The notes below the pieces were generated by a model, which did no database searches, was not told where the DNA came from, and saw only the letters and a list, made by a program, of their open reading frames with translations. Made by a program: the position numbers and the translations under genes. This document shows positions 26,711-36,700 of a stretch of 49,137 bases of DNA, in pieces. This DNA is from Bacteroidales bacterium UBA4353. GTDB lineage: Bacteria > Bacteroidota > Bacteroidia > Bacteroidales > Paludibacteraceae. Within the stretch, counting starts at the first letter, position 1. Each line of letters begins with the position of its first letter. The DNA is taken from assembly GCA_002394025.1 (NCBI GenBank), contig DGSV01000112.1, forward strand, positions 1 to 49,137, read 5' to 3'.

Positions 26711-28261
26711 TTAGTGATTGAACAGCACTTTGTCAGCCCTCATAGTGCCGTCGGTGAATATTGTTTTTTTGATAAATAGCCCTTTTGTTGCCGGTTCTAT
26801 TCTCCGCCCCTGCATATCATACCATTCTATTCTGTCCACATCCTTGTCAGCACTGATGTCCCGCAAGGCAGTTTGTGAGTTGGGTTTATGCAATGTCTCG
26901 CCCTCGTCACCCCGTTGATAGACGCGCACATAATCGACATACATACTCCTCGGACCGTTATTAAGGGCTGTAATGGCGTTTGCATTAAGTCCTGTAAACT
27001 GTCCTCCGACGGCCATATTGAACAGCAGGAAGTTGGGTTTATTGAAGTATGTTCCAGCAGTCCATAGTTGTCCGCTATGGTCTGAGATGTCTAATGTGTG
27101 GTAAGGTTCCACGTTGGGATATATATCGCGGTCGAGATACATACTTATTTGTGTAGGCGTCCAAATACAAGTGAATGTGTGGTAGTTACCGTCGGTGATG
27201 GCATAAGGTGCATTCTGCGCATTGGCAGTGCTTGCTTGAGGCCAGTTTTCCCCCCAGTGGCTTGCTCCGTTGAAATAGCGGTCCTGCGTGCCATTGCTGA
27301 TGCCTGTTGCGTTACCCATTTCAACGATGTCCGTTTCGCCACACCGCGGCCACCCGACAGATGTTATGTCATTTCCCATCATCCAGAATGCCGGCCACAA
27401 GCCGTTAGCGAGGTCAGGGAATTTGATAGAAGCCACCACTTTGCCGTAGGTGAAATACATCTTGTCGCGCGAAATCATGCGTCCGGAAGTATAGTGCGAA
27501 CCTTGATAGTCACGTTTTGTTGCTGTTATAACAAGCTTTCCGTCTTCCACTGTTATTGCATCATCGGTATAGTATTGCTGCTCCCAGTTGCCCCATCCGT
27601 TGTCGCCGGTACCTATTTCCGTGGTCCATGCGTTGCGGTCGAGTGCCGTACCGTCAAATTCATCAGACCACATCAGTCGGTACCCCTCACTATCCACTTC
27701 TCCGCTTATAGGTTCCGAGGGGTCTTGCTCCGCCGGTTGCAATACCGCTGTGCGTGGCGCGGCATCATTGGAGAGAAGTATCTGGTCGCAATAGATTTCC
27801 GCATCATTGGTGATGGCGGTGCGGTCTGCCATAATCATCAGAAAATCAACTTGTGAAAAAGCTGAGATATCAAATACCACGTCCTGCCATTCATTAGCCA
27901 CTATACTATTGACAGGTTCGAGGTCAGTACTGCCGCCTGACGGGGCGTTTTCGGAAATCTTAAGGTTAGGTTTGTTGCCATTCGTACGATACATGTAAAT
28001 ATGCACATAGCTGTACCCGCGTATTGGTTCAGAAGGAGTGTATATGGCTCCTGACCAGTTGTCGCAGCCGGGAGCACGGACTATATAAAGCACTTTACCG
28101 GAAAGATTAAGCCCCTGTTTGAAAGCATTATCACGTACATCGGAATAGCAACTCACTGTTTCCCATACACTGCTAACATTCTCAAAATCCTCTATTAGAA
28201 GGTCTTGAGCATTGACGGAAATGGCATATACCATCATTAGCAGGGGTAAAAGTTGTTTCAT
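26711..28261 (-). CDS. GH16 endo-beta-glucanase with N-terminal binding module and sorting-like tail
   Basis: Signal peptide MKQLLPLLMMVYAISVNA, then a beta-sandwich module (about residues 20-170: LIEDFENVSSVW..., YVHIYMYRTNGNKPNLKI, ISAFSQVDFLMIMAD) resembling carbohydrate-binding modules. A GH16 domain follows (about 190-455) with SDEFDGTALDRNAWT, LWPAFWMMG and CGETDIVEMG, catalytic Glu309, Asp311 and Glu314. A Thr replaces the usual hydrophobic residue in the E-x-D motif. The last 60 residues (VDRIEWYDMQGRRIEPATKG to the end) resemble a type IX sorting domain, so this enzyme may reach the surface by a route different from the lipoprotein enzymes of the locus. Confidence 0.9.
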   Translation of the reverse strand: MKQLLPLLMMVYAISVNAQDLLIEDFENVSSVWETVSCYSDVRDNAFKQGLNLSGKVLYIVRAPGCDNWSGAIYTPSEPIRGYSYVHIYMYRTNGNKPNLKISENAPSGGSTDLEPVNSIVANEWQDVVFDISAFSQVDFLMIMADRTAITNDAEIYCDQILLSNDAAPRTAVLQPAEQDPSEPISGEVDSEGYRLMWSDEFDGTALDRNAWTTEIGTGDNGWGNWEQQYYTDDAITVEDGKLVITATKRDYQGSHYTSGRMISRDKMYFTYGKVVASIKFPDLANGLWPAFWMMGNDITSVGWPRCGETDIVEMGNATGISNGTQDRYFNGASHWGENWPQASTANAQNAPYAITDGNYHTFTCIWTPTQISMYLDRDIYPNVEPYHTLDISDHSGQLWTAGTYFNKPNFLLFNMAVGGQFTGLNANAITALNNGPRSMYVDYVRVYQRGDEGETLHKPNSQTALRDISADKDVDRIEWYDMQGRRIEPATKGLFIKKTIFTDGTMRADKVLFNH

Positions 28262-28294
28262 ATAGTTAAATTAAAAGACTTTAGTAATGCTATC

Positions 28295-29842
28295 TTATTG
28301 TAGTTTGAACCACCCGAAATAAATATGTCCTGTGGGAACACATAGTCGCAGAGTGTGATGTCCGGCATTGAGAGTGAAGTCTATATCTTTCGTAGTCCAT
28401 TTCATATCAGACCACTCGATGTCGGTTACTATTTTTTGCTCTCCATCAACAAATATTGTTAACGCGGACTTTGTTATACCGAGATGTCTGAAAGACATTG
28501 TTGTTGTTTGTTCCTTTACATCAATTTGGTACTCAATCCATTGTCCTGCTGCCATATTCGTCAGCATCAACATTGACGGATTGTCGGTGGAAGGTCTCAA
28601 ATGTGGCGCCGCAGCAAAAGTGCCGTTTCTGATACTTTCCGCCGCCGAGCAGTTACTGAACGTGTTGCATAGTATCGGCGCATCGGTTGGCAGCCACGTG
28701 TTGTTGTCGAGCGTGGTAATTGCGGCAAAGACTTCGCCTTGTGGTGACAGTTGTCCTATGTTGGTTTTTGAGAGCAATTGCATATATGGGTAACTCTCCA
28801 CTGCTCCTGATGCGCGTGGTATGAACCATGCGTAGCGCTCCACTTTCGGTTCAGCCTCAAGCATCAATACCGCTTCGTTCATATAGTCGATTTGCGCATT
28901 GACATTCTGGGGATTGGGGCTATCCCAAGAGCAGAATTCCGTCATCCATATTGGTAAATTATATTTATCGAAACGGTGTATGTAAGAGTACATTGATGAC
29001 GCAGCCGGCATATAGCAGTGCAGGGCTATTGCGCACACGTCAGTTACGGGCACCAGTTGGAAGAACTCGTCAAGCCATTTCACGGGGTCGTGATATCCTT
29101 CCAGAGTTCCGTAATTCATTGCCGGCGATACTATTTTGAGTCCTAGCTCGTCGGCTATATTTTTCAGTTCAGGCCATTTTGCTGCTGCTTGCGCCGGTGT
29201 CATATTCGCCTGATCGTTGAGGTTGGGTTCGTTGAATGCGAGGATATATTCACAATGCGGATGTGTCTGCTTATAGGCTCTTATCTGCGCTTCATTGACT
29301 CCGTTCCATGCCATGGGTATGAAATCAACATTTGAGGCATCCAAGAGGTTTGAAATTTGCGCCGATGCCGGTTGCGAGCCCCAGTTATAGCACCACGACA
29401 CAAAAGGCGAGAGAGCTGCTACATCTTCTTGAGGGAATTGCGCGAAGTTGAATCCTACACCTCGTTTGGCGCTGCGCGTGAGGTACTTCACGGATTTCGT
29501 GAAATTTTCGGTAGGCGACAGTTGTTCTTCGCTGCCTATTACGACATTGCACTGTGCGGTACTGTTATTATAGATGGCTGTCACCACCGTTGTTCCTTTA
29601 GCTTTTGCCAATACCAATCCCGCTGACACGTATGCCACCCGCTCGTCAGACGAAGCCCATTGTGCCAATCCGGCACTGAGTTCTGCACCATTATAGAGCA
29701 ACTGCAGATTAACGTATTCGCCGCTTTGCAACGAGACCTTTTCGGGAACTATTGCCAGTACGTTAACCGGAGCCGCTTCGTCATTTTTTTTGCATGACAA
29801 GCCCAGCAACACAAAAGCGATGAGTGGTATTAACTTTTTCAT
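28295..29842 (-). CDS. GH128 endo-beta-1,3-glucanase, surface lipoprotein
   Basis: Start taken at the ATG at 29842 (MKKLIPLIAFVLLGLSC), giving lipobox Cys17 followed by KKNDE; the longer frame adds 11 residues. A Big_2-like Ig domain (about 25-102) serves as a stalk. The GH128 TIM barrel spans about 120-385: RGVGFNFA, FIPMAWNG, LAFNEPNL with acid/base Glu205, ALHCYM, and IWMTEFCSWD with nucleophile Glu302. A C-terminal CBM6/35-like beta-sandwich completes it (AAGQWIEYQIDV..., GHHTLRLCVPTGHIYFGWFKLQ). GH128 enzymes cleave beta-1,3-glucans internally. It is separated from the upstream GH16 gene by only 2 bp. Confidence 0.88.
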   Translation of the reverse strand: MKKLIPLIAFVLLGLSCKKNDEAAPVNVLAIVPEKVSLQSGEYVNLQLLYNGAELSAGLAQWASSDERVAYVSAGLVLAKAKGTTVVTAIYNNSTAQCNVVIGSEEQLSPTENFTKSVKYLTRSAKRGVGFNFAQFPQEDVAALSPFVSWCYNWGSQPASAQISNLLDASNVDFIPMAWNGVNEAQIRAYKQTHPHCEYILAFNEPNLNDQANMTPAQAAAKWPELKNIADELGLKIVSPAMNYGTLEGYHDPVKWLDEFFQLVPVTDVCAIALHCYMPAASSMYSYIHRFDKYNLPIWMTEFCSWDSPNPQNVNAQIDYMNEAVLMLEAEPKVERYAWFIPRASGAVESYPYMQLLSKTNIGQLSPQGEVFAAITTLDNNTWLPTDAPILCNTFSNCSAAESIRNGTFAAAPHLRPSTDNPSMLMLTNMAAGQWIEYQIDVKEQTTTMSFRHLGITKSALTIFVDGEQKIVTDIEWSDMKWTTKDIDFTLNAGHHTLRLCVPTGHIYFGWFKLQ

Positions 29843-29844
29843 AA

Positions 29845-30894
29845 TCACATTTTTTTCTGATAGACACGCACCCAATCGACATACATGATAACAGGATTGT
29901 TGAATATGTCATTGTTTATCGTGCCTCCCATATTTCCTCCTAAAGCGAGGTTTAGGATAATAAATTCGGGTCTGTCGGCAGTGAAAGGCCATGACTCGAA
30001 TGTGGCGTTTTGCGCGGCATACGTTGTGCCGCTATATACTCCGTCAACATAGAATTTTATGGCATCTACCCCGAGGTAGTAAGTTTTGAGCCATTCCATT
30101 CCGAAGACATGGTATTCTCCCACGAGGTTTTCGACTAGTTGGCTATTATGCCAGTTATTGCCTTTTGAGCCGTTTTTTTCACGCGTATGCACGGCATGCG
30201 AGGCGTATTTTGGATTATTTCCGACGTGCTCCACAATATCTATCTCTCCGCAAGTGGGCCATGAGCCTTTTCCGAGCATCCAGAATGCCGGCCATGTACC
30301 TCCACCACCCGGCATCTTGATACGCGCCTCGACTTTGGCATACGCCACATCAAATTTGCCTTTGGTATTTATGCGTGCCGAGGTGTAATAGTTTTCTCCG
30401 TCCTTACGCGCCTCAATCTCAAGATTGCCGTTGCGTACACGCAGGTTGTTCTCTGAGGCGGTATATGTCTGTTTCTCGTTATTGCCCCAGCCTCCACCAC
30501 CGGTCTCGATATTCCACATATTGGTATTAAGGCTGTTACCGTCAAATTCTTCAGACCATACCAGTTGGTATTCGCCCTGATATGTTCCTCCTTGCAGAAT
30601 GACATACACATCAGCTTTTCCTACAGCATTACCAACGTTGGCTGTGATTTCTGCGTGCCCTTCCGCCACTGCGGTAATTATGCCGTCCTGCACGGTTGCT
30701 ACCGATGGATCGGAACTTTGCCAGACAACATTTTCTGTGGTATTGATGGTAAGAGTGGTGAGTTTGCCGACTTCAAGAATACACATATTTGGAGTGATGC
30801 TCAAATATGACAACGGCTCATTTTTGTCATCTTTTTTGCTGCATGCAGCAAGGCAAAGGGCTAAAAGTATGGAAACGGAAATAATTTTTTTCAT
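29845..30894 (-). CDS. GH16 laminarinase-type endo-glucanase, surface lipoprotein
   Basis: Start at the ATG at 30894 (MKKIISVSILLALCLAAC), giving lipobox Cys18 then SKKDDKNE; the open frame extends 40 residues further upstream without a signal. A Big_2-like domain (about 28-100) precedes the GH16 domain (about 105-349), which shows LVWSEEFDGNSLNTNMW, TWPAFWMLG, CGEIDIVEHVG with Glu217, Asp219 and Glu222, and YVDWVRVYQ. GEIDIVEH is the form usual in bacterial endo-beta-1,3-glucanases. First enzyme gene after the glycan-binding lipoprotein; the gap between them holds a stem-loop. Confidence 0.93.
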   Translation of the reverse strand: MKKIISVSILLALCLAACSKKDDKNEPLSYLSITPNMCILEVGKLTTLTINTTENVVWQSSDPSVATVQDGIITAVAEGHAEITANVGNAVGKADVYVILQGGTYQGEYQLVWSEEFDGNSLNTNMWNIETGGGGWGNNEKQTYTASENNLRVRNGNLEIEARKDGENYYTSARINTKGKFDVAYAKVEARIKMPGGGGTWPAFWMLGKGSWPTCGEIDIVEHVGNNPKYASHAVHTREKNGSKGNNWHNSQLVENLVGEYHVFGMEWLKTYYLGVDAIKFYVDGVYSGTTYAAQNATFESWPFTADRPEFIILNLALGGNMGGTINNDIFNNPVIMYVDWVRVYQKKM

Positions 30895-30950
30895 GTTTGT
30901 GGAGTCCGATGTGTAATGTTTATAGAGTGAACTCTTGTGATAAATTATCA

Positions 30951-30978
30951 CCAATGGGGGCTGTAACACCCCCATTGG
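30951..30978 (-). promoter_or_regulatory. Intergenic stem-loop between glycan-binding protein and enzyme genes
   Basis: CCAATGGGGG (30951-30960) pairs perfectly with CCCCCATTGG (30969-30978) around an 8-nt loop. On the minus strand it is not followed by a T-run (TGATAATTTA), so it is more likely an RNA-processing or partial-attenuation element than a full terminator. Its place matches a step from highly expressed transport genes to less expressed enzyme genes. Confidence 0.55.
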
Positions 30979-30992
30979 TTTTATGGTAATGA

Positions 30993-32027
30993 TTATTTTT
31001 TGTAGATGAAGCAAGCGTCAAATTGGAGCATAGTGCCTGCCGCACCTCCTGACAAGAACACGAGAGCGTTTACGGCTTCAGTGTTGTTAGAAACGTATTG
31101 CAGTCCTCCATTGATGAATGTAGTCATTGGTATTTCTATTTCGTTCCAAGAGCCGTCACGAACGATGTCAGCCGCCTTGGCATAGATTTTACCGTTGTCA
31201 TTGAAGTCTCCGCCGATACCTACGGTATAGCTGGAGCCTGCCGCGCCGCCGAGTTGAAGTGCGTGAACGGCTTGGTCGGTAGTTTTCATAGCGATATGGA
31301 ACACGTAGTCAGCGGGGTTAGCCATGATAGCTGAGAGAGGATTCATGTCTTTTGCACCTGCTATTTCAACTTCATCTGTCGGGTTGCCGTTGACGTCTTT
31401 CTTCATAACATCATGAATGTTAAGTCCGCCACCGGACCAACCTACGGTACCTACTTGGAAAGAATACCAACCTTCTGCTTCACCATAGAAATTACGACCT
31501 GAAGTGTTGCCTGCCGAATAGGTGTTTTCCCAGATGTACCATGAGTGTGTGTTAGAGCCATCACCATTGTCATTGGCGCGAAGGTCAGCTTTCACCTTGC
31601 TGCTGATCTTGGCAAGGGTGATATCGTCCATCTGGAATATGTAATATTCAGAGTGTTTCAGTGAAGCATGTAATTCAGACGGCTGCGGATCAACAATGGG
31701 TTCGTCAGCGGTAACAGTTACGATAACAGAAGCTGATACGTCACCGACCTTTGCTGTTACTACCGCCTGACCGACAGCGACACCGGTTACAAGACCGTTA
31801 GCGTCAACAGTAGCTTTTGTGGGGTCGCCTGAGGACCATGCTGCCGCAGCGGCAGGATTAAGAGTGAGTTGCACAGTCTTGCCTACCTGCACTGATGCCG
31901 GATTGGGTGTGATGGCATAAGTTCCAGAAGGAGGTGTGGGTTCGTCTTTTTTGTCATCGCTTTTTTTGCAACCTGCAAAAATGGTTGCCATTGCCAAAAT
32001 GGCAATTAACAGTTTGTTGATTTTCAT
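30993..32027 (-). CDS. Surface glycan-binding lipoprotein with Big_2 domain (SusE/F position)
   Basis: Lipobox Cys20 (AMATIFAGC) then KKSDDKKDE, the usual surface-export pattern. A Big_2-like domain (about 37-107: YAITPNPASVQVGKTVQLTL, WSSGDPTKATVDANGLVTGV) is followed by a C-terminal beta-sandwich of about 225 residues ending MLQFDACFIYKK, which looks like a carbohydrate-binding domain. Position directly after susD and the lack of catalytic motifs mark it as the locus-specific surface glycan-binding protein. Its Big_2 domain resembles those of the GH16 and GH128 lipoproteins next to it. Confidence 0.82.
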   Translation of the reverse strand: MKINKLLIAILAMATIFAGCKKSDDKKDEPTPPSGTYAITPNPASVQVGKTVQLTLNPAAAAAWSSGDPTKATVDANGLVTGVAVGQAVVTAKVGDVSASVIVTVTADEPIVDPQPSELHASLKHSEYYIFQMDDITLAKISSKVKADLRANDNGDGSNTHSWYIWENTYSAGNTSGRNFYGEAEGWYSFQVGTVGWSGGGLNIHDVMKKDVNGNPTDEVEIAGAKDMNPLSAIMANPADYVFHIAMKTTDQAVHALQLGGAAGSSYTVGIGGDFNDNGKIYAKAADIVRDGSWNEIEIPMTTFINGGLQYVSNNTEAVNALVFLSGGAAGTMLQFDACFIYKK

Positions 32028-32075
32028 AATGATTAAAATTTTTTGGTTTATGATGATTAAGTATTAAAATAATTG

Positions 32076-33749
32076 CTAATAACCTTGATTTTGTGTGAGC
32101 GCACCATTCAGTTCACGTTGTTTTGCCGGAATTGGCATTAGTTCGTGTTTTCCTTCTTGGAAAGCAGCCATGTGCGACTTCGCTTCATCTGTTTCCGTAG
32201 CCTGATAGGCTTCCATGTGCGCCTTGACGCCATTGCCTTCGGCACCATTCCAGCGAACAATATCGAACCAGCGATGTCCTTCCATGGCGAGTTCCACCCT
32301 GCGTTCGTGCCGCACGGCCTGCAGCAGTGTCGGGGAGGATATTTCCGTGCCATTGACCTTGAACTTATATCCCGGATATGTAGGCATATTACGCATTGAA
32401 CGTACCTCGTTAAGATTTGAAACCGCAGTTCCTTCATCTCCGGCTCCTATGCACGCTTCGGCATGCATAAGAAGCACGTCGGCATAGCGTATTTGCTTGT
32501 TGTTGATAGGTCCGCGAGTTGCGTGCGCCAGTTTATAATACGCCACGGTATCCTTGCCGGCATGCTCGCCGTGAGCCGCCGGGTCGTTTTTGCCTATGAC
32601 ATCATAGAGTGCGTATTTGCGATTCAGATATCGGTCACCGAGATATGTCTCCTCGTTATTGTTTTCCATATATCCCATCGGGTCGAGAATAGTTGCGTCG
32701 CGTCGTTTGTCTCCTGTTTCAAATTCGTTGTAGAGATTCGTCGTCGGTTTGTTAAAGCCCCATCCTCCCCCGAGTTTTGATGAGCGCGAGCGGGTAAGGA
32801 TAACGGAGAATGTGCCGCGTGTCATTCCGAAGCCTCCGGCATCAGCACCATAGTCAGAGTTGGGGTCTTCCACATATTGTATTTCAAACACCGACTCCAT
32901 GCCATTCTCTCCCTCAAGGGTGAAGTTAGCGATATAGTCAGGGTTGAGTTGATATTGACCTGACGCTATCACGAGGTCTCCCCAATATTTAGCCTGTTTG
33001 TAACATTCTTGTGCTGAGAGGCTCACGCCTTGTTTCTGCCAGAAGTCACCTGCCATGTACAGATAAACCTTCATGAGCATGGCTTGCGCCGCGCCTTTTG
33101 TTACTCGTCCGAGGTCTTCATCGGCATATTCGCTCTTGAGCCACAAGTCTTTTTCCGCTTCCAGCAAATCAGCTATGATAGCGTCAAACACGTCGCTCAC
33201 CGACGCTCGCGGCATAGTCCATTTATCGGCTGTTTCAATGACGTCAAGAGTGAGTGGTACTCCGCCGAATATGCGCAGAAGACGGAAATAGTAGTAGGCA
33301 CGCAGGAAATGCGCTTCAGCCAATATACGAGCTTTGATTTTAGCCGTCATCACATCGTCAACGGCTATGCCGGGAATATTCTTCAGGGCTAGGTTACAAC
33401 GTCCTATGCCAAGGTAGTTGGATCGATAGACATCATTAAGCAAATCGTTGTTGGATATTGTTTTCCAATTCTCCATGTCATACGCCGCCGCCATGTCGTT
33501 GGTGTTTTGTCCGCCCTTTAAGGCATCATCGCTGACGATATCACCTATAAACCATTCCGAGGAGTATGTAGAGGAGTATTCCCAACATAGTGGCGCATAG
33601 CATGCATTGACATTATATATGCACGCCTGACCGCTTGAATAGTAATCGACGGCTTTTGTAACTCCGGGCTCTGGTGCAGTGAGATAATCCTCGCATGAGA
33701 CAAGGCATAGCGCCGCAACAAGAGATATAAAAATATTTTTCGCTTTCAT
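32076..33749 (-). CDS. susD: SusD/RagB family surface glycan-binding protein
   Basis: 557 residues with lipobox Cys19 (LCLVSC) followed by EDYLTAPEPG. Family features: early Trp/Tyr-rich segment (LCWEYSSTYSSEWFIGD), TPR-like helices (LAEAHFLRAYYYFRLLRIFGGVPLTLD), and the C-terminal block RYADVLLMHAEACIG...ALNEVR-type and RRVELAMEGHRWFDIVRWN. It forms the lid of the SusCD oligosaccharide importer. It lies 22 bp after susC. The name is a family label, not a claim of starch specificity. Confidence 0.96.
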   Translation of the reverse strand: MKAKNIFISLVAALCLVSCEDYLTAPEPGVTKAVDYYSSGQACIYNVNACYAPLCWEYSSTYSSEWFIGDIVSDDALKGGQNTNDMAAAYDMENWKTISNNDLLNDVYRSNYLGIGRCNLALKNIPGIAVDDVMTAKIKARILAEAHFLRAYYYFRLLRIFGGVPLTLDVIETADKWTMPRASVSDVFDAIIADLLEAEKDLWLKSEYADEDLGRVTKGAAQAMLMKVYLYMAGDFWQKQGVSLSAQECYKQAKYWGDLVIASGQYQLNPDYIANFTLEGENGMESVFEIQYVEDPNSDYGADAGGFGMTRGTFSVILTRSRSSKLGGGWGFNKPTTNLYNEFETGDKRRDATILDPMGYMENNNEETYLGDRYLNRKYALYDVIGKNDPAAHGEHAGKDTVAYYKLAHATRGPINNKQIRYADVLLMHAEACIGAGDEGTAVSNLNEVRSMRNMPTYPGYKFKVNGTEISSPTLLQAVRHERRVELAMEGHRWFDIVRWNGAEGNGVKAHMEAYQATETDEAKSHMAAFQEGKHELMPIPAKQRELNGALTQNQGY

Positions 33750-33771
33750 AAGGCTTAATGTTTTTTAGATG

Positions 33772-36700
33772 TTAGAAATTCAGGTTTAAGCCGAATGTCC
33801 ATGTGCGGCTTTGCGGATAGTTGCCATAGTCCACTCCACTGCCAACCTCGGGGTCATAGCCCTGATATTTGGTAACGGTAAACAGGTTGGTTGCTGAGAC
33901 ATAGAAGCGGCAGCGCTCAATATGGGCTTTTTTGGTTATTTCCTTGGGCAGAGTGTAGCCTATCTGCATATTTTTGAGTCGGAAATAGCTTGCGTCTTCG
34001 AGGAATCGCGTGCTGTTTTCGGTGTTTGTGGGTGCTCCCACGGGATTAGGTATAGAGCCTGAGCGGTTCTCAAACTTGGCGCCGTCAATGCCCGTACGGT
34101 TTGTAATTGAATTACGCACAAGGTCAGTATATCCAATCCATACATCGCGCATTGATGTTGACAGCGTCATTTCATCACCGGCGCCTTCAGTCCATACGCG
34201 CAATGCGTTGTACACATCCACTTTAGCGACACCTTGGAAGAATAACTGCACATCCACGCCATAGAATTCCGCGCCCAAATTGATGCCATAGGTGATTTTC
34301 GGGAACGGGTTACCAATCATCTTCTTATCGCTGTCATCGATTTTGCCGTCACCGTTGATGTCTTTGTAGCGCGCGTCACCGGCGTGAACACCGATTGTTG
34401 TGGCGTCATACTGATAGAGGTGTTCGAGAGCCTCTTGGTCAGTCTGATATATTCCTTCATATTCATACCCCCAGAATGAGTTCAAGGGCATTCCCTGATC
34501 GGTCATGGTGCGGTCACCGGGGAGTTGTGAACCTCCGTTGAGTTTCTCGAGGTTGTTAGTAATCCACGAGAGGTTACCACCTATATTATAGTGTACTTTG
34601 CCAACCTGATTTTCGTGATTCAGGGTCAATTCGATACCTTGGTTACGTATCACGCCTACGTTGTTTACCATCGAGAATTGGCTGCCGGCATGCGCAGGAG
34701 CGTTGACATACAGCAAGGCATCTTTAGTGTCGCGCAGGAAGTAGTCAATGGAGCCTGAAATCTTGTTATTGAGGAATCCGAAGTCGATACCCACATCCCA
34801 CTGCTCATTGGTTTCCCACTTGCCATCGGTGTTGGCATAGGTGATAATCGTAGCTCCAGTAGCCAGTTGTTGTTTCTTGCCAAAGGTATATCCTGTGAAA
34901 GAATACTTATCCTGATGCATCTTAACCACAAAAGAGCCTTCCGGTATGCCGTCGTTGCCGACACGTCCCCATCCTGCTCTAATCTTAAGATTATCAAGCC
35001 AAGAGATGTCTTTATCCTTCATCCACGGTTCTTCGCTGATGCGCCATGCCAAAGCCGTTGAGGGGAAGAAACCCCACGGATTGTTGGCGAACTTCGACGA
35101 GCCGTCAGCACGGAAGTTTACGGTAATCATATAACGCCCACCATAACTATAGTATGCACGTCCGAGGAATGACAAACGGCGTTGGCGGGCTACACCATCA
35201 TTGGCATACGTTTGGTCTTCGGTAGTTTGGTTGAGATACCAATGTTCCTTGTTAGGATTGAGTACCGAAGAACCGGCACCGCCGATAGTATAGTAGTTAT
35301 ATTCCGACCATGTCTGACCTGCCATGATTGAGAAACTATGCTTACCTATAGTCTTTGCATAAGTAAGAGTTGTTTCTTCAAGCAGAGTGTTATAGCGCGT
35401 CACAGAGCTTGACACATAGTTTTTTTGCGACTGGTCATAAGTACTGTAGTCGTAAGCATTTTTGAACAAGCGCGAGCGGTTAATGCTATTGTCGATGCTC
35501 ACTGACGACTTCAGTTTAAGTCCTTTGACTGGTTCTATCTCGAGCCATAAATCACCGACCCAGCGGTTCGATGTGTTATTGGGATGAGCCTCATCAATTA
35601 TAGAGAACGGGTTATAGACATTCTTGAAATTGGACGACGCTGCCGTAACGCCACTCAAGTCTTCTCCGTAGAGGTTTTGCGTTCCTTTGGGATAATGCGT
35701 CGGATCCCAAGGCGCCATACGCAGAGACTGGCTCAGCACACCGGCATTGGCATTGTTGTTCGACGCATCGTTATGCGCCCATGACGACATAAACGACAGG
35801 TGTTCACCGATTTTGAGCCACGGGCGTATTTCGTAATCGGAATTGAAACGCAGCGTGAGACGTTTATAGTCAGACCCCTTAAGGGTACCCTTCTGATCAA
35901 AGAAACTTGCTGAAAAACTATAGTGACCTTTATCATTGCCACCATCTATCGACAGGTTGTAATTCTGCATAAAGGCATTACGGCGGAATACCTCATCCTG
36001 CCAATCAGTGTCTATGGCGGAATAGTCGAAGCCATCGCCGGGAGCCACCTGATGATGCGCTTCGGCACCATAAGAGCCCTCCATTCCCTGAATAACAGGA
36101 AAATACTTCGACTTACCGGTGTTGAAGAAGAACATCCAGCTATTGAAGTTGCCGTACTTATAGTATTCTTCCATGGCATCTGCTCCGTTCTTCATGGCAT
36201 CAATCGCCATTTTTGTTTCTGCCATTTCTTTGGCTCCCATGAGCGGTAGTTTCTTCCAGCGGTTCTGAATACCCCAATAGGCGTCGAAACTTATATTGGC
36301 CTTGCCCTGACCACCCGATTTCGTGGTAATCAATATAACACCATTAGCGCCTCGCGAACCGTAAATGGCTGTAGCTGAAGCGTCCTTAAGGATTTCCATG
36401 GATTGTATGTCATTAGGAGAGAGGAAAGAGATATCATTGGTGATAACTCCGTCCACAACATACAACGGGTCATTGCCGCCAATCGCCGATCCGATACCGC
36501 GAATACGTATTGTCGCCGAACCGCCAGGCGTACCGGAATTACTATTTACTGTCACACCCGCGGCACGACCTTGCAGCGCTTGGTCAAGACCGGCAGCCGG
36601 AGTCTTGGTAAGTTGGTCGGCCTTAACGGAAGTCACGGCACCCGTGAGGTCCGACTTCTTCATAACACCATAACCTATGGCCACGACTTCTTCCAGCATC

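Noticed and set aside
27098..27856. Plus-strand open frame of 252 codons
   Set aside because: Antisense to a GH16 gene with intact catalytic motif; no recognisable protein features.
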